Below, piece after piece: positions 9,328 to 16,935 of a stretch of DNA of 59,018 bases. Position numbers and translations under genes: made by a program. This stretch comes from Pseudolabrys sp. GTDB taxonomy: Bacteria > Pseudomonadota > Alphaproteobacteria > Rhizobiales > Xanthobacteraceae. The DNA lies in NCBI GenBank assembly GCA_019635575.1, contig JAHBZF010000006.1, positions 1-59,018 on the forward strand. The letters are read 5' to 3'. Numbering within the stretch: the stretch's first letter is position 1; each line of letters begins with the position of its first letter. The notes beneath the pieces are model-generated. The model saw only the letters and a list, made by a program, of their open reading frames with translations. It was not told the DNA's origin and did not search any database.

Positions 9328-9361
9328 TTATGGCTGGACAGTGCTGAAGAAGGGGACAGAC

Positions 9362-10405
9362 ATGGCCGATTTCCTGCGCAATTACTGGTATGTGGCGGCT
9401 CGCAGCGAAGAGATCGGGCGCTCGCTTCTGCGCCGTGTCATCCTCAACGAGCCCATCGTTTTTTATCGCACCGAGGCGGGCGAAGCGGTCGCGATGGAGG
9501 ATCGCTGCTGCCATCGCAGCGTGCCGCTGTCGATCGGCAAGCTGGTCGCGGATACCGTGCAGTGCGGCTATCACGGCCTCAAATTCGATAAAACGGGCCG
9601 CTGCGTCTTCATGCCTGGGCAGGACAAGATCCCGGCCGTGGCGAAAGTGAAAAGCTATCCGCTGATCGAGCGCTGGAGCATGATCTGGCTCTGGATGGGG
9701 GACGCGGAGCCGGACGAAAGTCTGCTGCCGGATTTCAGCATCATCGACAGGCCGGGCTGGGCTGCGGTCGGCGACTTCGTTCACATCAAGGCCGACTATC
9801 TGCTGTGCGTCGATAATCTGCTGGATCTCAGCCACATCTCCTATGTCCACGAGCGGACGATCGGCACGGTTGACGTTGCGCGGGCTGGTGTCCGCACTCA
9901 GCGCGACGGCGAGAACATCAAGGTGACGCGCTGGATGCTGGACGTGCCTCCCCCGCCGATGTTCCAGAAATTCGGCCTCGATACCAATATCGATCGCTGG
10001 CAGATCGTCACGGCGACAGCGCCTTGCTATCTGTGGCTCGAGGTCGGTGGCGCGAAGGCCGGGACGGGCGCGCAGGACGGAAATCGCCAGAACGGCATCG
10101 AGCGCTGGAACCTGAACTGCATGACGCCGGAGACCGATGGTTCGGCCTTCATGTTCTGGACCGAGGTGCGCAACTTCCAGATCGACGATCCGGCGGCCGG
10201 CGACATGCTGAAGTCGCAGATGAAAATGACGTTGCAGGAGGATGCCGACATCCTCGAACTGCAGCAGCGGACCATGGATGAGATGCCGGGCGCATCGACC
10301 GTCGATATCACCTTCGATGCCGGCTCGATCCAGTTCCGTCGTCAGGTCAAGCGCCTGCTGGAACAGCAGGCTGCGCAGGCGGCACGGGTCAGCGAGCCGG
10401 CCTGA
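9362..10405 (+). CDS. VanA-type Rieske monooxygenase / O-demethylase, oxygenase component
   Basis: A 347-residue oxygenase. The Rieske cluster is C49-C-H51 and C68-G-Y-H71; the catalytic iron site is in VDNLLDLSHISYVH, with H158 and H163. Length and motifs match vanillate O-demethylase oxygenase (VanA) and relatives such as dicamba-type demethylases. These hydroxylate or demethylate aromatic acids. ATG 9362 follows AAGGGGAC; a GTG upstream is less likely. The reductase gene follows 25 bases later. The product may feed the LigAB-type dioxygenase at 13639-14770 (inference). Confidence 0.9.
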   Translation: MADFLRNYWYVAARSEEIGRSLLRRVILNEPIVFYRTEAGEAVAMEDRCCHRSVPLSIGKLVADTVQCGYHGLKFDKTGRCVFMPGQDKIPAVAKVKSYPLIERWSMIWLWMGDAEPDESLLPDFSIIDRPGWAAVGDFVHIKADYLLCVDNLLDLSHISYVHERTIGTVDVARAGVRTQRDGENIKVTRWMLDVPPPPMFQKFGLDTNIDRWQIVTATAPCYLWLEVGGAKAGTGAQDGNRQNGIERWNLNCMTPETDGSAFMFWTEVRNFQIDDPAAGDMLKSQMKMTLQEDADILELQQRTMDEMPGASTVDITFDAGSIQFRRQVKRLLEQQAAQAARVSEPA

Positions 10406-10430
10406 GCCGGTCACAGGATGCGGATTGGCA

Positions 10431-11429
10431 ATGCCGGATATCGCTTCGCTCGAACAAAATTCTTCCGCTGATGCTGTCACGTCTGACCGGCTTGCGCTGG
10501 TCGTTGCGCGTCGCGAGGTCGTCGGCACGGGGGTGGTGCATATCGAACTGCGATCCCCCGATGGACAGGCGCTCCCGCCATTCGAGGCGGGCGCCCATGT
10601 GGATGTTCACATCCGGCCGGATCTCGTGCGGCAATACTCCCTGTGCGGCGATCCTGCCGACACGAGCCGCTATCGCCTTGCGGTGCGGCTGGAGGCGCAG
10701 TCGCGCGGCGGCTCGGCGGCGATCCATTCCGATCTGGCGGAAGGGGATCGGCTGCAGATCGGTTCTCCGCGCAATCAGTTTCCGCTTGCGCGCGAAGCAT
10801 CGCGGGCGGTGCTGGTCGCCGGCGGCATCGGCATCACGCCGCTGATGGCGATGGTTCATGCGCTCGATCGGGCCGGAATTCCGTTCGATCTGCATTATTG
10901 CGTGCGCAGCCGAAACGGCGCTGCGTTTCTCGATGAACTCGCGGCCACGCCGTTCGCCGGCCATGTGTCATTGCATGCCGACGACGATGCGGCGAGCCAT
11001 TTCAATGCGTCCGTCCTTCCGCAGGCGCAGGCCGGAACGCATCTCTATGTCTGCGGGCCGGGTCCGTTCATGGACGCGCGCATCGCCGAAGCGAAAGCGG
11101 CGGGATGGGCCGACGATCATCTGCATCTCGAGCGCTTCAGCAACGAAGTCGATCGCACCGGCGATGTCTTCACCGTGACCGCTGTCCGTAGCGGCGTGAC
11201 GGTGACGGTCGCGGCGCAGGAAACCATCGCCGAGGCGTTGATCCGCGAGGGGGTCGACGTGGCGCTCTCTTGCGAGCAGGGCGTCTGCGGTACCTGTCTG
11301 GTCGATGTGATCGCGGGCGTGCCCGACCATCGGGATTGCTACCTGACGGACGCGGAAAAAGCAGCGAATCGCCAGATGACCATCTGCTGTTCGCGCGCCA
11401 GAAGCGCGTCGCTGACCCTCGACGTATAA
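10431..11429 (+). CDS. VanB-type reductase (FMN/NAD/[2Fe-2S])
   Basis: A 332-residue phthalate-dioxygenase-reductase-family protein that passes electrons from NAD(P)H to the Rieske oxygenase encoded just upstream. Order of parts: flavin domain (RQYSLC, residues 67-72), nucleotide domain (GGIGITP, 131-137, and YVCGPGPFM), and a C-terminal plant-type ferredoxin with C281, C286, C289 and C319. The ATG at 10431 has only a weak ribosome binding site (AGGATG), suggesting coupling to the oxygenase gene. Confidence 0.93.
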   Translation: MPDIASLEQNSSADAVTSDRLALVVARREVVGTGVVHIELRSPDGQALPPFEAGAHVDVHIRPDLVRQYSLCGDPADTSRYRLAVRLEAQSRGGSAAIHSDLAEGDRLQIGSPRNQFPLAREASRAVLVAGGIGITPLMAMVHALDRAGIPFDLHYCVRSRNGAAFLDELAATPFAGHVSLHADDDAASHFNASVLPQAQAGTHLYVCGPGPFMDARIAEAKAAGWADDHLHLERFSNEVDRTGDVFTVTAVRSGVTVTVAAQETIAEALIREGVDVALSCEQGVCGTCLVDVIAGVPDHRDCYLTDAEKAANRQMTICCSRARSASLTLDV

Positions 11430-11568
11430 AGCGGGGTGAGCGTCAGGCTCTTGTCATTCGTAAGGCCGGGCCGCTACATAGCATCTGCCGCTGCGCGCCG
11501 AACCGGCTGCGCCGCGCGCTGATGCGGATGTCGGCCTTTTTCCCGCCGGCGTTGGACAGGGGCTGACA

Positions 11569-12123
11569 TTGACATCTCGATCGGTCGCACCGAAGGGCGC
11601 CAAGCTCACCCGGCAGGTGCTGGAATATAAGCTCGACGACAGTGTCGGCTTCATGATCACGATCACCGATCGTCGCATGAAGCCGCTCCTCAAGAAGTGC
11701 CTGGCCGTTGAAGGCGTGACCTATGGCATGTGGTTCTTCCTGCGGGTGCTGTTCGAGGAAGACGGATTGACCCAGCGGGAGCTGAGTCACCGCGTCGGCA
11801 TGATGCAGCCGACCACGGTGGCGGCGCTGCGGGCGATGGAGAGCAGCGGTTTCGTCACCATCAAGGAAGACAAGAAGGACAAACGCCGGATGCGCATCTT
11901 CCTCACCGAGGAGGGGCGGCGGGTCGGAGCGCGCATCCTGCCGATGCTGCATCAGCTCAACGACTTCGCGCTCAAGGATGCCACCGCGGAGGAGTTCCAG
12001 GTCCTGCGCCGCGTTCTGCGCAAGGTCCGCCACACCATCGATACGGAACCGTTCAAGCCTGTTCCTAGCGGTGGGCGAGGGGGGCGTTCAAAAGCCCGGA
12101 CGCGCTTCTCGGACGACGACTAG
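11569..12123 (+). CDS. MarR-family transcriptional regulator
   Basis: A 184-residue winged-helix regulator. The core reads LTQRELSHRVGMMQPTTVAAL (recognition helix) followed by the wing DKKDKRRMRIFLTEEGR. Proteins of this family usually repress aromatic catabolic genes and release DNA on binding a phenolic ligand or CoA thioester. A TTG start at 11569 is chosen because AGGGG precedes it. It sits between the VanAB-type pair and the amidase/LigAB genes, whose promoters share a 14-bp motif, so it is the probable local regulator (inference). Confidence 0.88.
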   Translation: MTSRSVAPKGAKLTRQVLEYKLDDSVGFMITITDRRMKPLLKKCLAVEGVTYGMWFFLRVLFEEDGLTQRELSHRVGMMQPTTVAALRAMESSGFVTIKEDKKDKRRMRIFLTEEGRRVGARILPMLHQLNDFALKDATAEEFQVLRRVLRKVRHTIDTEPFKPVPSGGRGGRSKARTRFSDDD

Positions 12124-12140
12124 AACCGCGTTTCGCGGAC

Positions 12141-13535
12141 TCAAAGCCACGGATGTTCGGTTTCGATGGCCTGCGCGAGCGCGAGCAGCGCGTCGTCGCG
12201 CCCGTAACCGGCGACCAGTTGCATCGACACCGGCAGCGGCGTGTCGATCCCACCGACCGGGATGGCGATGGCCGGCAGGCCGGCGATGTTCACGAACGGA
12301 TAGAAGATCGCCGCATCGCGCGGGCCTGCATCCCGGCCCGCGATCATCTTGGGATAGGGCTGATCGAGCGCCCATGGAAAGCACGGCGAGGTCGGCGACA
12401 GCAGCACGTCGCATTCGCCGAAAAGCCGATCGAAGCGGCGACGTACCGCGTGCATTTGCGCGATCGTCTCGACATAGTCCGCCCCGCCGAGTTTTGCGGC
12501 GCGTTCGATCAGCCCGTCGATCACCGGCGTCAGCGGCGCGGGCAGCGTCGCCGGCATACCGCGGCGTGCCGCTGCGGTTCCGGCGGCGATCAGCACCGAC
12601 CAGATCGCTTCCATCTCCGTGAGCGTGTAAGGCGCGGCGCATTCGCTGACGTCATGGCCCATGGCCTCCAGCCGCCGCGCGGCCGTGGCGACGCCCGCGG
12701 CGATGACCGGATCGACCGGCTTTCCCTCGACCGTTGGAAAATAGCGGATCCGCAAGCGCTGCGGCATCGGCGCCGCGGCGGCAACGCCCATGAGTGTGGT
12801 GCGGTCGGCTTGATCCGGCCCGCGCAGGACATTGAAAAGCAACTGAATGTCGGCAACGCTGCGCGCCATTGGCGCGATCGCCTGACAGTCATAGGTGGTG
12901 GTTGGGAAGAATGTGCCGCGGGCGATCATGCCGTTTGACGGACGAAAGCCGACCGTTCCGGTATAGGCCGCCGGCCGGCGCGCGGAGCCGCCGGCATCGG
13001 TACCGACAGCGAGCGGCCCGAGCCCGGCCGCGAGCGCCGCGGCTGCGCCGCCGCTCGATCCGCCGGGCGTAAGCGTGAGGTCCAGCGGATTTCGGGTCGC
13101 GCCGAACAGCGCATTGTCGGTCACGCCGGCCAGCGCAAGCTCCGGCAGGTTGGACTTGGCCCAGATCACCGCGCCGCCCGCGCGCAGACGGGCGATCGAC
13201 GGATCGTCCTCCGGAGCGATGCGGTCGGCATAGACCCGGCTGCCCCACGTCGCCTTCATGCCGCGCACCGCGAGATTGTCCTTCACGGTGACGGGGATGC
13301 CGTCGAGCGGCCCGAGCGTTTCGCCGCGACGGCGCCGTTCATCGGACTGCTGCGCGGCGCTGCATGCCGCATCCGGATCGATGTCGATCAGGGCATTGAT
13401 CTGCGGATTGATCGCATCGGTTTGCTGCAGCACGGCATCGATCAACTCGCGCGCGGACATGTCCTTTTGCGCGAGCGCTGAACGGCAGGATACGGCGGTG
13501 CCCGGCGGGAGGGTCGGCATGGTTTGCGTCTGCAT
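12141..13535 (-). CDS. amidase, amidase-signature family
   Basis: A 464-residue hydrolase of the amidase-signature family. The Ser-cisSer-Lys triad is visible: K85 (PVTVKDN), S160 in PGGSSGG, and S184 in GTDAGGSARRPAA. It should hydrolyse a C-N amide bond in the cytoplasm; the substrate is unknown. It is transcribed divergently from the LigA-type gene, and operator site C lies between them. No good ribosome binding site precedes the ATG. It is distantly similar to the other amidase at 23911-25278. Confidence 0.9.
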   Translation of the reverse strand: MQTQTMPTLPPGTAVSCRSALAQKDMSARELIDAVLQQTDAINPQINALIDIDPDAACSAAQQSDERRRRGETLGPLDGIPVTVKDNLAVRGMKATWGSRVYADRIAPEDDPSIARLRAGGAVIWAKSNLPELALAGVTDNALFGATRNPLDLTLTPGGSSGGAAAALAAGLGPLAVGTDAGGSARRPAAYTGTVGFRPSNGMIARGTFFPTTTYDCQAIAPMARSVADIQLLFNVLRGPDQADRTTLMGVAAAAPMPQRLRIRYFPTVEGKPVDPVIAAGVATAARRLEAMGHDVSECAAPYTLTEMEAIWSVLIAAGTAAARRGMPATLPAPLTPVIDGLIERAAKLGGADYVETIAQMHAVRRRFDRLFGECDVLLSPTSPCFPWALDQPYPKMIAGRDAGPRDAAIFYPFVNIAGLPAIAIPVGGIDTPLPVSMQLVAGYGRDDALLALAQAIETEHPWL

Positions 13536-13588
13536 ACGAGGAAGGTGGATTCGTTATAATCGAGTTTGACACCCGCTGGTGCTGCAAG

Positions 13589-13606
13589 TATATAGCAATC
13601 TAACTA
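13589..13606. promoter_or_regulatory. operator-like motif between amidase and LigAB-type genes (site C)
   Basis: The segment 13593-13606 (TAGCAATCTAACTA) matches the 14-mer found at sites A (6106) and B (9314), and TATAT-AGCA-ATCTA forms an imperfect dyad. It sits in the 103-base gap between divergent genes and could control both. Confidence 0.45.
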
Positions 13607-13638
13607 ATTTTACGATTTCTCCTTGTTTGGAGGGGTTT

Positions 13639-13965
13639 TTGGTCAGTTTCGAAGTTGAAAGATTCATCTTTGAACTCAAGAAGGACGAGGTCCTGCAGCA
13701 GGCGCTGAAGGCCCGCAGCCCTTCCACCTTCGATGGCTTCACCTTGCGCGACGAAGAGCGCAAGGCATTGCGCGATGGAGACATCGAAAGCTTGTATCGC
13801 ATGGGTGTGCATCCGCTGTTGTTGGCGCCTTATTCGCGCTACGTCGGCATCGCCTCGCCGGATTATCATCAGCGGCTGGATGCGCTGAAGGGCGTGCAGA
13901 CGTTCAGCAGCGAGCGACGCTTCGCCAAAGCAACGAACAAGTCGGGAGGCAAGGCCAATGGGTGA
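13639..13965 (+). CDS. LigA-type small subunit of a class III extradiol dioxygenase
   Basis: A protein of 108 residues from a TTG start that follows GGAGGGG. A longer frame from GTG 13579 would run through the operator and is less likely. The family resemblance to the alpha subunit of protocatechuate 4,5-dioxygenase is seen in FELKKDEVLQQAL and the DGDIESLYRMGVHPLLLAPYSRYVG region. It is shorter than LigA (about 139 residues). The alpha subunit caps the active site of LigB. The gene overlaps the LigB-type gene by 8 bases, so the two are translated together. Confidence 0.82.
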   Translation: MVSFEVERFIFELKKDEVLQQALKARSPSTFDGFTLRDEERKALRDGDIESLYRMGVHPLLLAPYSRYVGIASPDYHQRLDALKGVQTFSSERRFAKATNKSGGKANG

Positions 13966-14770
13966 GCTTGTCATGGCTGCGGCGATGAGCCATGCGCCGG
14001 GGATCGCCGCCTTTACCGACAAGGCGACCGAAGAAGAACGTAGCGCTTTTCTCGGCGGCGCCGCCGAACTGCGCAAGGTGCTCGCCGCTGCGAAGCCGGA
14101 CGTGATGATCTATCTCGCGCCGGATCACTTCACCAACTTCTTCGTCGACAAGATGCCGGCATTCTGCATCGGCGTGAACGAAGGCTATGAGGGGCCGGTC
14201 GAGAAATGGCTCGGCATTCCGAAAGGCCCGGTTCCGGGCGCGCCGGACCTCGCCACGCATCTGCTCGAAGCTGCGATGGACAAAGGGTTCGATCCGGCAT
14301 TCTCGCGCGGGCTGCAGCTCGAGCACAGCGTCATGGTGCCGATGAACCTCATCCGCCCGGAGCGCGACATTCCGATCGTCTGGATCATGGCGAACTGCCA
14401 GATTCCGCCGATGCCGTCACTGCGGCGCTGCTATGAGTTCGGTCAAGTCATCCGCTCGGTGATCGACGAGCGCAGCGAGCGCGTCGCCGTGATCGGCACC
14501 GGCGGCCTTTCGCATTCGCCGGGCGCGGCGGAAGCCTATGATCTCGATCCGGAGTTTGACCGCGAGTTTCTCGCGCTGCTCGACAGCGACAATCCGAACG
14601 CGATCCTCGACATTCCGCCGGCGCGTCTCGACAAAGCCGGGTTCGGCACCTGGGAAGTGCGGCTGTGGGCGGTCACGCTGGGCGTCACCGGCGGTCGCCG
14701 CGCGAAAACACTGGCCTACGCCCCGGTGAAAGCCTGGCAGACCGGTTGCGCCGTAGGGTTGTTCGTCTAG
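13958..14770 (+). CDS. LigB-type catalytic subunit of a class III extradiol dioxygenase
   Basis: A 270-residue non-heme Fe(II) dioxygenase subunit that should open a catechol-type ring next to the hydroxyls. The expected residues are present: iron ligands H12 (SHAPG), H57 (APDHF) and E233 (TWEVRLW), and catalytic H186 (GGLSHSPG). They match His12, His61, Glu242 and His195 of LigB. With the VanA/VanB-type pair upstream, protocatechuate or a substituted analogue is a reasonable substrate. However, no homologues of ligC, ligI, ligJ or ligK follow, so the downstream route differs or lies elsewhere. Confidence 0.9.
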   Translation: MGELVMAAAMSHAPGIAAFTDKATEEERSAFLGGAAELRKVLAAAKPDVMIYLAPDHFTNFFVDKMPAFCIGVNEGYEGPVEKWLGIPKGPVPGAPDLATHLLEAAMDKGFDPAFSRGLQLEHSVMVPMNLIRPERDIPIVWIMANCQIPPMPSLRRCYEFGQVIRSVIDERSERVAVIGTGGLSHSPGAAEAYDLDPEFDREFLALLDSDNPNAILDIPPARLDKAGFGTWEVRLWAVTLGVTGGRRAKTLAYAPVKAWQTGCAVGLFV

Positions 14771-14781
14771 CGGATGTCGCC

Positions 14782-15714
14782 ATGACAACCGAGCAGCGGC
14801 GCAAAGCCCGGCTGGCGATCGGATTGCGGTCCACGGCCCAGAGCCTGTCGCTGATCGGCAATGCTGCTTCCGCTTTTGCGGATCGTGGGATCGATCTGGA
14901 GATTGCGCAGATCGAAACCGCCGGACCCGCCGGCATCGCCGGCCTGATGCGTGGCGATTGGGAGTTTGCCGAGTTCGGCGCTGTCCCCGTCGTGCAATGG
15001 GCGATGGAAGGTCAGGATCCGGTGATCCTGATGGCGGCCGAACCGGTCTCGGCACTCTATATCCTCGCCGCCAAGGGCGTCATGCAGCCGCGCGATCTCG
15101 CGGGTGGGGAGGTCGGCGTGCTGACCGCCGCCGGACAGACCGGCTACAGCGCCAAAGAGATGTTGCGGCGCTGGGATTTGTCCGGCGCGGTTGGGCTTGC
15201 GGAGTTGATGCGCTATCCGGCGATCCTGGATCGGCTGGTGCAGGGGACAATCCGTGGTGGCGTGCTGACGGCGGACTATCGGTTCGCGGCGCCGCCGGAG
15301 GCGGGCATCTCCGTGCTTGCTAATCTCGGGGCCGAATTCCGCTTCCAGGGGCCGGTGCTGGCTACGACATGGCAGTATCTGCGCAAGCATCGCGATGTCG
15401 TCGAACAGGTCGTCGCCGGCTATTGCCAGGCCATCCATGTGTTCAAGACCCGACCTGATATCGTGCGGCCGGTGCTGCAAAGGCATCTGCCATTTGCCGA
15501 CGCTGCCGGCGTGCAGCGCATCCACGAATTCTATGCCGAGCGGTTCTCGCGCATTCCGCGGCCGTCCGTGGCCGGACTGCAGGCGGTGATCGACTCCTGC
15601 CGGAAGAATAATCCGGGGCAACGCGAACTGACGGTCGAGGATGTCTACGATCCTTCCGTGCTCGACGCGCTGGAACGGCAAGGGCTGTTCAGTTCCCTCT
15701 ATCAAGCTGCCTGA
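14782..15714 (+). CDS. NMT1/SsuA-like binding-protein fold without signal peptide
   Basis: A 310-residue protein of the NMT1/THI5-like fold, which covers ABC binding proteins for nitrate, taurine and thiamine precursors and also enzymes such as 4,5-dihydroxyphthalate decarboxylase. The N-terminus (MTTEQRRKARLAIGL) is polar and shows no signal peptide, so the protein is probably cytoplasmic. No ABC permease or ATPase is adjacent; it lies between LigB-type and SDR genes, 11 bases after the former. An enzymatic role on the ring-cleavage pathway is therefore more likely than transport (inference). The ribosome binding site is weak. Confidence 0.65.
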   Translation: MTTEQRRKARLAIGLRSTAQSLSLIGNAASAFADRGIDLEIAQIETAGPAGIAGLMRGDWEFAEFGAVPVVQWAMEGQDPVILMAAEPVSALYILAAKGVMQPRDLAGGEVGVLTAAGQTGYSAKEMLRRWDLSGAVGLAELMRYPAILDRLVQGTIRGGVLTADYRFAAPPEAGISVLANLGAEFRFQGPVLATTWQYLRKHRDVVEQVVAGYCQAIHVFKTRPDIVRPVLQRHLPFADAAGVQRIHEFYAERFSRIPRPSVAGLQAVIDSCRKNNPGQRELTVEDVYDPSVLDALERQGLFSSLYQAA

Positions 15715-15740
15715 CGCAGCACGCCAACAGGACACAAACG

Positions 15741-16517
15741 ATGGATCTCGGAATCAAGGGTCGGACCGCGCTCATCACCGCAGCGAGCCGCGGCATCGGG
15801 CGGGCCTGCGCGCTCAGTCTTGCTGCTGAAGGTTGCAATGTCGCGATCTGTGCCCGCGGCGATGACGAATTGCAGAAGACCGCCGCCGATATCCGCGGCC
15901 AGACCGGGGCGACGGTGTTTGCGCAGGCAACTGATCTGTCCTCGCCGGAGCAGCTCGGATCGCTGGTCGCGAACACGCACAAGACGTTCGGCAGCATCGA
16001 CATCCTCGTTGCGATCTGCGGCTCGCCGAAGCGCGGAACGTTCGAGGATATCACCGACGAGGATCTGGTGACGGCGTTTGCCACGACCGTGCTGTCGCTG
16101 GCGCGCATGGTGCGGCTGGTCGTGCCACATATGCAGGCGAAGAAATGGGGACGGGTCGTGACCGTGCAGTCGCGCTCCGTTCGCGAGACGATTCCGGAAT
16201 TGTTTGCGTCAAATTCCACGCGCCCCGGCGCCGCGGGTTTGATGAAGGATATGTCGCGCGAGTTCGGCGGTGCCGGCATCCTGTTCAATACGATCGTGCC
16301 GGGCCGGATCATGACCGACCGCTTCCTCGGCGGGATCGAAGCGTCGAAGATGTCGCGCGACGATTATATCCGTTCGAAGATCGGCGACGTGCCGGTCCAG
16401 CGATTCGGGACGCCGGAGGATATTGCCGGAGCCGTGACGTTCCTCGCTTCCGAACGGGCAAGCTATATCACCGGCGCCGCGCTTCCTGTCGACGGCGGCG
16501 TGATCCGCGCGGTTTGA
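15741..16517 (+). CDS. short-chain dehydrogenase/reductase with non-canonical active site
   Basis: A 258-residue SDR with the NAD(P) motif TAASRGIGRA (residues about 13-22) and the C-terminal PVDGG. Where classical SDRs have Tyr-x3-Lys, this one reads S157-N-S-T-R161, so both catalytic residues are replaced (Tyr to Ser, Lys to Arg). A subgroup with such residues is known, but its chemistry is poorly defined. It is the last gene of the LigAB-like group, 26 bases after the binding-protein-like gene. Confidence 0.85.
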   Translation: MDLGIKGRTALITAASRGIGRACALSLAAEGCNVAICARGDDELQKTAADIRGQTGATVFAQATDLSSPEQLGSLVANTHKTFGSIDILVAICGSPKRGTFEDITDEDLVTAFATTVLSLARMVRLVVPHMQAKKWGRVVTVQSRSVRETIPELFASNSTRPGAAGLMKDMSREFGGAGILFNTIVPGRIMTDRFLGGIEASKMSRDDYIRSKIGDVPVQRFGTPEDIAGAVTFLASERASYITGAALPVDGGVIRAV

Positions 16518-16565
16518 GCCGGTCGAGCCCGGCGCGCAAGACGTGCCGGATATCTTCAAAATCGT

Positions 16566-16930
16566 CTAGCGACCACCGATGTTGCTGCGGAGATAACTAG
16601 CCCTCGCTGCAAGGATGTGAGCCGTCATGACCGCTCGCGCCCATTCCGGATCTTGGGCGGAAAATGCAGCAATCAGTTCACGGTGATGAGAAAAGCTCCG
16701 CGTCGGCTCGGCGGCCGTATAGCGTTGATAGGTTTTTAGAATCACTGTCATCTCGATCAACCCGGCCATGAGCGCCTGGAGGCGCTTACTGTTAGCTGCA
16801 TCCAAAATTTGGCGAATATACGGGGTGACATGAGCGCGGCGCTCGCGCGGGACCGTGAGCGCGCGTTTCGCATCGCGACATTGAGTCGATGTTTCGCAGA
16901 TCCTCGCAGGCGATCTGTGCAGGAGGCGTG
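16566..16930 (-). pseudogene. remnant of a GntR/FCD-family regulator
   Basis: The last 79 residues (16566-16805), including SFSHHRELIAAFSAQDPEWARAVM, are the C-terminal half of an FCD ligand-binding domain. The reading frame stays open upstream, but the matching upstream FCD piece (PAQIACEDLRNIDSMS, about 16870-16920) is in another frame, implying a frameshift. No DNA-binding domain is present; the remnant abuts the stop of the hydrolase gene. It is probably a decayed regulator of a neighbouring catabolic cluster. Confidence 0.6.
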
Positions 16931-16935
16931 GACAG

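Noticed and set aside
10242-10430. N-terminal extension of the VanB-type reductase overlapping the oxygenase gene
   Set aside because: The extension is a frame shadow of the oxygenase C-terminus; the reductase family start fits ATG 10431.
13579-13638. Longer LigA-type protein starting at GTG 13579
   Set aside because: The extra 20 residues would be encoded across the shared operator motif, lack family similarity, and TTG 13639 has a strong GGAGGGG site.
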